NCBI GenBank assembly: GCA_036505615.1
Contig: DASXTB010000228.1
Coordinates: forward strand, 1 to 6,103
DNA length: 6,103 bases
Source: DASXTB01 sp036505615
GTDB lineage: Bacteria > Acidobacteriota > UBA6911 > JACQSX01
Direction of reading: 5' to 3'
Under the pieces are notes generated by a model that was given only the letters and a program-made list of their open reading frames with translations, was not told the DNA's origin and made no database searches. Positions within the stretch are counted from its first letter, which is position 1, and each line of letters opens with the position of its first letter. The translations under genes were made by a program, and so were the position numbers. Below are positions 5,926 through 6,103 of the stretch, one piece after another.

Positions 5926-6103
5926 GACAGAACCAGTGAGTCAATTTTAGGCTATTCGCTTCCAGTTGCGGTGACGGGTTGCTTGGCGTATATCTAGTTC
6001 GCTGTAACAGAGAAAACGGTACAGTTAATAGGACACGGATAAGACGGGTCACAGGGACTGGCGAATATGGTGGCCAGCGGACGCGTTAGTTAAATTGAAG
6101 AAT
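5926..6103. other. No recognisable feature to the window end
   Basis: No ORF here shows a ribosome binding site or a familiar product. A loose promoter-like pair, TTGCGG (5966-5971) and TATATC (5989-5994) 17 bp apart, is too poor to call. The stretch may belong to the upstream region of a gene beyond the right edge. Confidence 0.3.

Noticed and set aside
5578..5997. 139-codon plus-strand frame
   Set aside because: It runs through all four hairpins, overlaps another frame of equal merit and shows no recognisable domain; GAGG lies 10 nt before its ATG but is too weak to rescue it.

Overview
The window reads as an ordinary chromosomal stretch of a soil-type bacterium, most likely an acidobacterium or a relative. 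I base that on the gene set (a large exported M28 peptidase, a multi-CHRD exported protein and a short-type alpha-glucan phosphorylase) and on degenerate 7-bp tandem repeats in the gaps. The assignment is an inference from gene style, with no marker gene to fix it. No phage, plasmid, CRISPR or intact insertion-sequence gene is visible.

Layout. Positions 3-452 (+) hold the C-terminal end of an alpha-glucan (glycogen/maltodextrin) phosphorylase whose N-terminus lies left of the window. Positions 453-672 are a convergent gap, almost filled by two heptad-repeat arrays in opposite orientation that can fold back on each other. Positions 673-2382 (-) encode an exported M28-family zinc peptidase resembling carboxypeptidase Q. 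Positions 2383-2786 are a 404-bp gap with two further, unrelated heptad arrays, two 17-bp direct repeats and a 10-bp-stem hairpin. Positions 2787-5282 (-) encode an exported protein with four tandem CHRD domains and a C-terminal beta-rich region. Positions 5283-6103 have no convincing gene: a leader/promoter region for the CHRD gene, a weak ORF, a cluster of four GC-rich hairpins at 5758-5925, and then unassigned sequence.

How the genes relate. The phosphorylase is a cytoplasmic storage-glucan enzyme and ends tail-to-tail with the peptidase. The peptidase and CHRD gene lie on the same strand and both have export signals. The 404-bp gap with a hairpin between them, and the peptidase's own ribosome binding site, argue for separate transcripts rather than an operon. 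I see no evidence that the three genes form one system.

The least ordinary content is intergenic. Three different heptanucleotide repeat families occur in 2.3 kb, one of them as an inverted pair spanning exactly the space between two convergent stop codons. A tandem pair of 17-bp repeats could be an operator or the relic of a transposon end. Each is reported separately below.
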